Source: Aquamicrobium sp. (GTDB lineage Bacteria; Pseudomonadota; Alphaproteobacteria; Rhizobiales; Rhizobiaceae). Taken from it: 6,536 nt of DNA. This document shows, piece by piece, positions 6,431 to 6,536 of this stretch. The translations under genes were made by a program, and so were the position numbers. The DNA lies in NCBI GenBank assembly GCA_014860725.1, contig JACZJD010000222.1, forward strand, positions 1 to 6,536. The letters run 5' to 3'. Position 1 is the first letter of the stretch; each line of letters opens with the position of its first letter. The notes under the pieces are model-generated. The model was given only the letters and a program-made list of their open reading frames with translations, ran no database searches and was not told the DNA's origin.

Positions 6431-6447
6431 TTCCTGTGAGGATCAGG
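6414..6447. repeat. Exact 17-bp tandem duplication between convergent genes
   Basis: ttcctgtgaggatcagg occurs twice without a gap, at 6414-6430 and 6431-6447. Copy 1 carries the transporter stop TGA (6420-6422); copy 2 carries the reverse-strand stop (TCA, 6443-6445) of the right-edge gene. Without the duplication, the two stops would be only three bases apart. Confidence 0.9.
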
Positions 6448-6536
6448 CGAGGTCGAGCGGCTGGACGACGGGACCGCCGGCCGCCTCGCCGAGATAGGCG
6501 GTGACGCCGTAAACGTCGCGCAGGCGCGCGGCGGTC
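6443..6536 (-). CDS. C-terminal end of an unidentified protein, cut by right edge
   Basis: Not recognised. Thirty residues are visible before a TGA stop (6445-6443). The reading frame runs off the right edge and the peptide looks like real protein: RLRDVYGVTAYLGEAAGG (4-21), then PVVQPLDLA at the C-terminus. It has no cysteine, no hydrophobic span long enough for a membrane segment, and a composition like the neighbouring genes. It converges on the transporter, with 20 bases between the stops. I chose this frame because it looks protein-like and ends beside the transporter, but I did not exclude the other frames, and the piece is too short to assign a family. Confidence 0.5.
   Translation of the reverse strand, partial: TAARLRDVYGVTAYLGEAAGGPVVQPLDLA

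Noticed and set aside
6404..6447. Intrinsic terminator for the transporter
   Set aside because: The stem is only seven base pairs with a 13-base loop and lacks a T-run on either strand.

Overview
The window is very GC-rich and gene-dense, and looks like core chromosome of an alphaproteobacterium. Protein character and gene order (epoxyqueuosine reductase, a GST-fold protein, undecaprenyl-diphosphatase, a complex I NDUFA9-like protein) suggest the Hyphomicrobiales (Rhizobiales), perhaps Phyllobacteriaceae-like. That placement is inference from memory; no rRNA or other phylogenetic marker is present. I see no tRNA, rRNA, CRISPR array, insertion sequence or phage gene.

Layout, left to right. 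(1) Positions 1-130, minus strand: the first 43 codons of a gene leaving the left edge, with a strong ribosome binding site and a good candidate promoter. Its residues 22-43 nearly duplicate part of the HEAT-like tail of the neighbouring queG. (2) Positions 251-2103, minus strand: a GST-fold protein gene (possibly the FtsZ-regulator type FzlA) followed by queG. They overlap by one base (TGATG) and form an operon behind a good promoter at 2195-2223. (3) Positions 2264-3070, plus strand: uppP (bacA), undecaprenyl-diphosphate phosphatase, divergent from the GST gene. (4) Positions 3075-4828, minus strand: an NDUFA9-like SDR protein and a TauE/SafE permease, an apparent two-gene operon that converges on uppP with only 4 bases between stops. 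(5) Positions 5001-6422, plus strand: a large NhaD/ArsB-type membrane transporter, divergent from the NDUFA9-like gene across a 172-base regulatory region. (6) Positions 6443-6536, minus strand: the last 30 codons of an unidentified gene converging on the transporter; both stops lie in an exact 17-bp tandem duplication.

Functionally these are mostly housekeeping genes: lipid-carrier recycling for cell-wall synthesis (UppP), possibly cell division (the GST-fold protein), tRNA wobble-base modification (QueG), respiratory-chain or quinone-linked function (NDUFA9-like) and ion or oxyanion transport (TauE/SafE and NhaD/ArsB-like). They do not form one pathway. I found no convincing undescribed multi-gene system. 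The best leads are small: the HEAT-segment duplication next to queG, an in-frame 21-bp tandem duplication inside the GST gene, the duplication across the convergent stops at the right end, and short inverted repeats in the divergent regulatory region at 4829-5000.
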